Assembly (NCBI GenBank): GCA_002402225.1
Contig: NVVM01000032.1
Span: 2,652 to 8,133, forward strand
DNA length: 5,482 bases
Direction: 5' to 3'
Source: Alphaproteobacteria bacterium
Lineage (GTDB): Bacteria > Pseudomonadota > Alphaproteobacteria > Sphingomonadales > Emcibacteraceae
Shown here: positions 4,960 through 5,482 of the stretch, one piece after another
Layout: each line of letters starts with the position of its first letter
Position numbering within the stretch: position 1 is the first letter of the stretch
Position numbers and translations under genes: made by a program
Notes under the pieces: generated by a model
Database searches by the model: none
Told to the model about the DNA's origin: nothing
What the model saw: the letters and a program-made list of their open reading frames with translations, nothing else

Positions 4960-5482
4960 ATGACGGATACAGTTAGCAGTATTTTACTTAAAATACTCAA
5001 AAAGCACGAAATCAAGAATATTTTTTGCCTTCCCGCCGCGCAATTAGCCATGGTTATGGACGGTGCTTCGCGAGACCCATATTTTAATTATATCACAACC
5101 CGCCATGAAGAGGCTGCGGGCCATATGGCCCACGCCATTGGAAAATTAACAAATTCCATGGGGGTGTGTTTTGGCACTGTCGGGCCGGGCGCCACCAATA
5201 TGCTGCCCGGCGTAGCCGCAGCATGGGCAGATAATATCCCGCTTTTGGTTCTTACCCCCAATAATCCATCTCGCACCATTGATCCCGGCAAAGATCAGCT
5301 TCAGCAGGCCGATCATATTGCCCTCTATAAATCAATCACCAAATGGAGCGCAACCATAAGATATGCAGACAGGGCGGCAGAATTAATCGAACGGGCCATC
5401 CATATTGCGCGGTCAGGCCGGCCCGGCCCTGTGCATTTGGACATTCCGGTCGATATTGGTGTTGGCGTTGTTGAACATATTC
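4960..5482 (+). CDS. thiamine-diphosphate-dependent enzyme, N-terminal part (acetolactate synthase superfamily)
   Basis: The frame is open from ATG 4960 to the window edge and gives 174 residues of a protein usually 530-600 long. The ATG has GGAG at 4950-4953, six bases upstream; an ATG at 4955 stops after two codons. The visible part is the ThDP-binding pyrimidine domain. It has RHEE at 48-51 with E50 as the cofactor-activating glutamate, GTVGPGATN at 72-80, a WADNIPLLVLTP stretch at 89-100, TK at 127-128, and GRPGPVHLDIP at 153-163 closing the domain. The family includes acetolactate synthase, benzaldehyde lyase-type carboligases and 2-keto acid decarboxylases; the substrate-deciding C-terminal domain is off the window. 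The usual FGxPG near the N-terminus reads FCLPA (22-26), and the acetolactate synthase DAFQE reads DQLQQ (112-116), which argues against a housekeeping biosynthetic acetolactate synthase. It follows the cupin and may share its transcript. Confidence 0.87.
   Translation, partial: MTDTVSSILLKILKKHEIKNIFCLPAAQLAMVMDGASRDPYFNYITTRHEEAAGHMAHAIGKLTNSMGVCFGTVGPGATNMLPGVAAAWADNIPLLVLTPNNPSRTIDPGKDQLQQADHIALYKSITKWSATIRYADRAAELIERAIHIARSGRPGPVHLDIPVDIGVGVVEHI

Noticed and set aside
5088..5291. Antisense ORF of 67 codons inside the ThDP gene
   Set aside because: It lies opposite conserved ThDP motifs, and its Pro/Gly/Val/Ala-rich product reflects the opposite strand.

Overview
The window holds five protein genes on the + strand, the last cut by the right edge, plus one very small probable gene. 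Gaps are 38 to 224 bases. Coding regions have moderate GC and AT-rich spacers, with clear AGGGA/AGGAG-type ribosome sites. The 3-hydroxybutyrate dehydrogenase, the AlkK/DmdB-type acyl-CoA ligase and the orphan LuxR-type regulator fit a proteobacterium, most likely an alphaproteobacterium. That placement is inference. No rRNA, tRNA, CRISPR or transposase is visible.

Layout. 111-905 is a D-3-hydroxybutyrate dehydrogenase (bdhA) of the short-chain dehydrogenase family; its real start is well inside the longest open frame. 944-1057 is a probable 37-residue gene for a cationic, single-helix membrane peptide. 1058-1280 is a non-coding spacer rich in dyads: three CCT...AGG palindromes, a 10-bp inverted repeat and a TATAAT box. 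1281-2936 is an AMP-forming fatty-acyl-CoA synthetase (551 aa) whose N-terminus carries a triplicated 12-base unit. 2937-3125 is a leader or spacer with two mutually exclusive hairpins. 3126-4247 is a 373-residue regulator with a sensory N-terminal region and a C-terminal LuxR/GerE helix-turn-helix. 4333-4815 is a 160-residue single-domain cupin. 4816-4959 is an AT-rich spacer with a 14-base tandem duplication, a 22-codon leader-like ORF and a 16-bp perfect palindrome. 4960 to the edge is the first 174 residues of a thiamine-diphosphate (ThDP) enzyme of the acetolactate synthase superfamily.

How they may work together (inference). The left part is acyl/ketone-body carbon metabolism: fatty acid activation to acyl-CoA, and interconversion of 3-hydroxybutyrate and acetoacetate. 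The right part is a LuxR-type regulator followed on the same strand by a cupin and a ThDP enzyme. ThDP carboligases make alpha-hydroxyketones or alpha-keto-acid adducts. The 2,4'-dihydroxyacetophenone dioxygenase-like cupins, which this cupin resembles, act on an alpha-hydroxyketone. A small regulated carboligase/cupin pathway is therefore a chemically coherent but unproven reading. The most useful second looks are that pair, the orphan regulator, the dyad cluster before the ligase, the small membrane peptide and the structured leaders.
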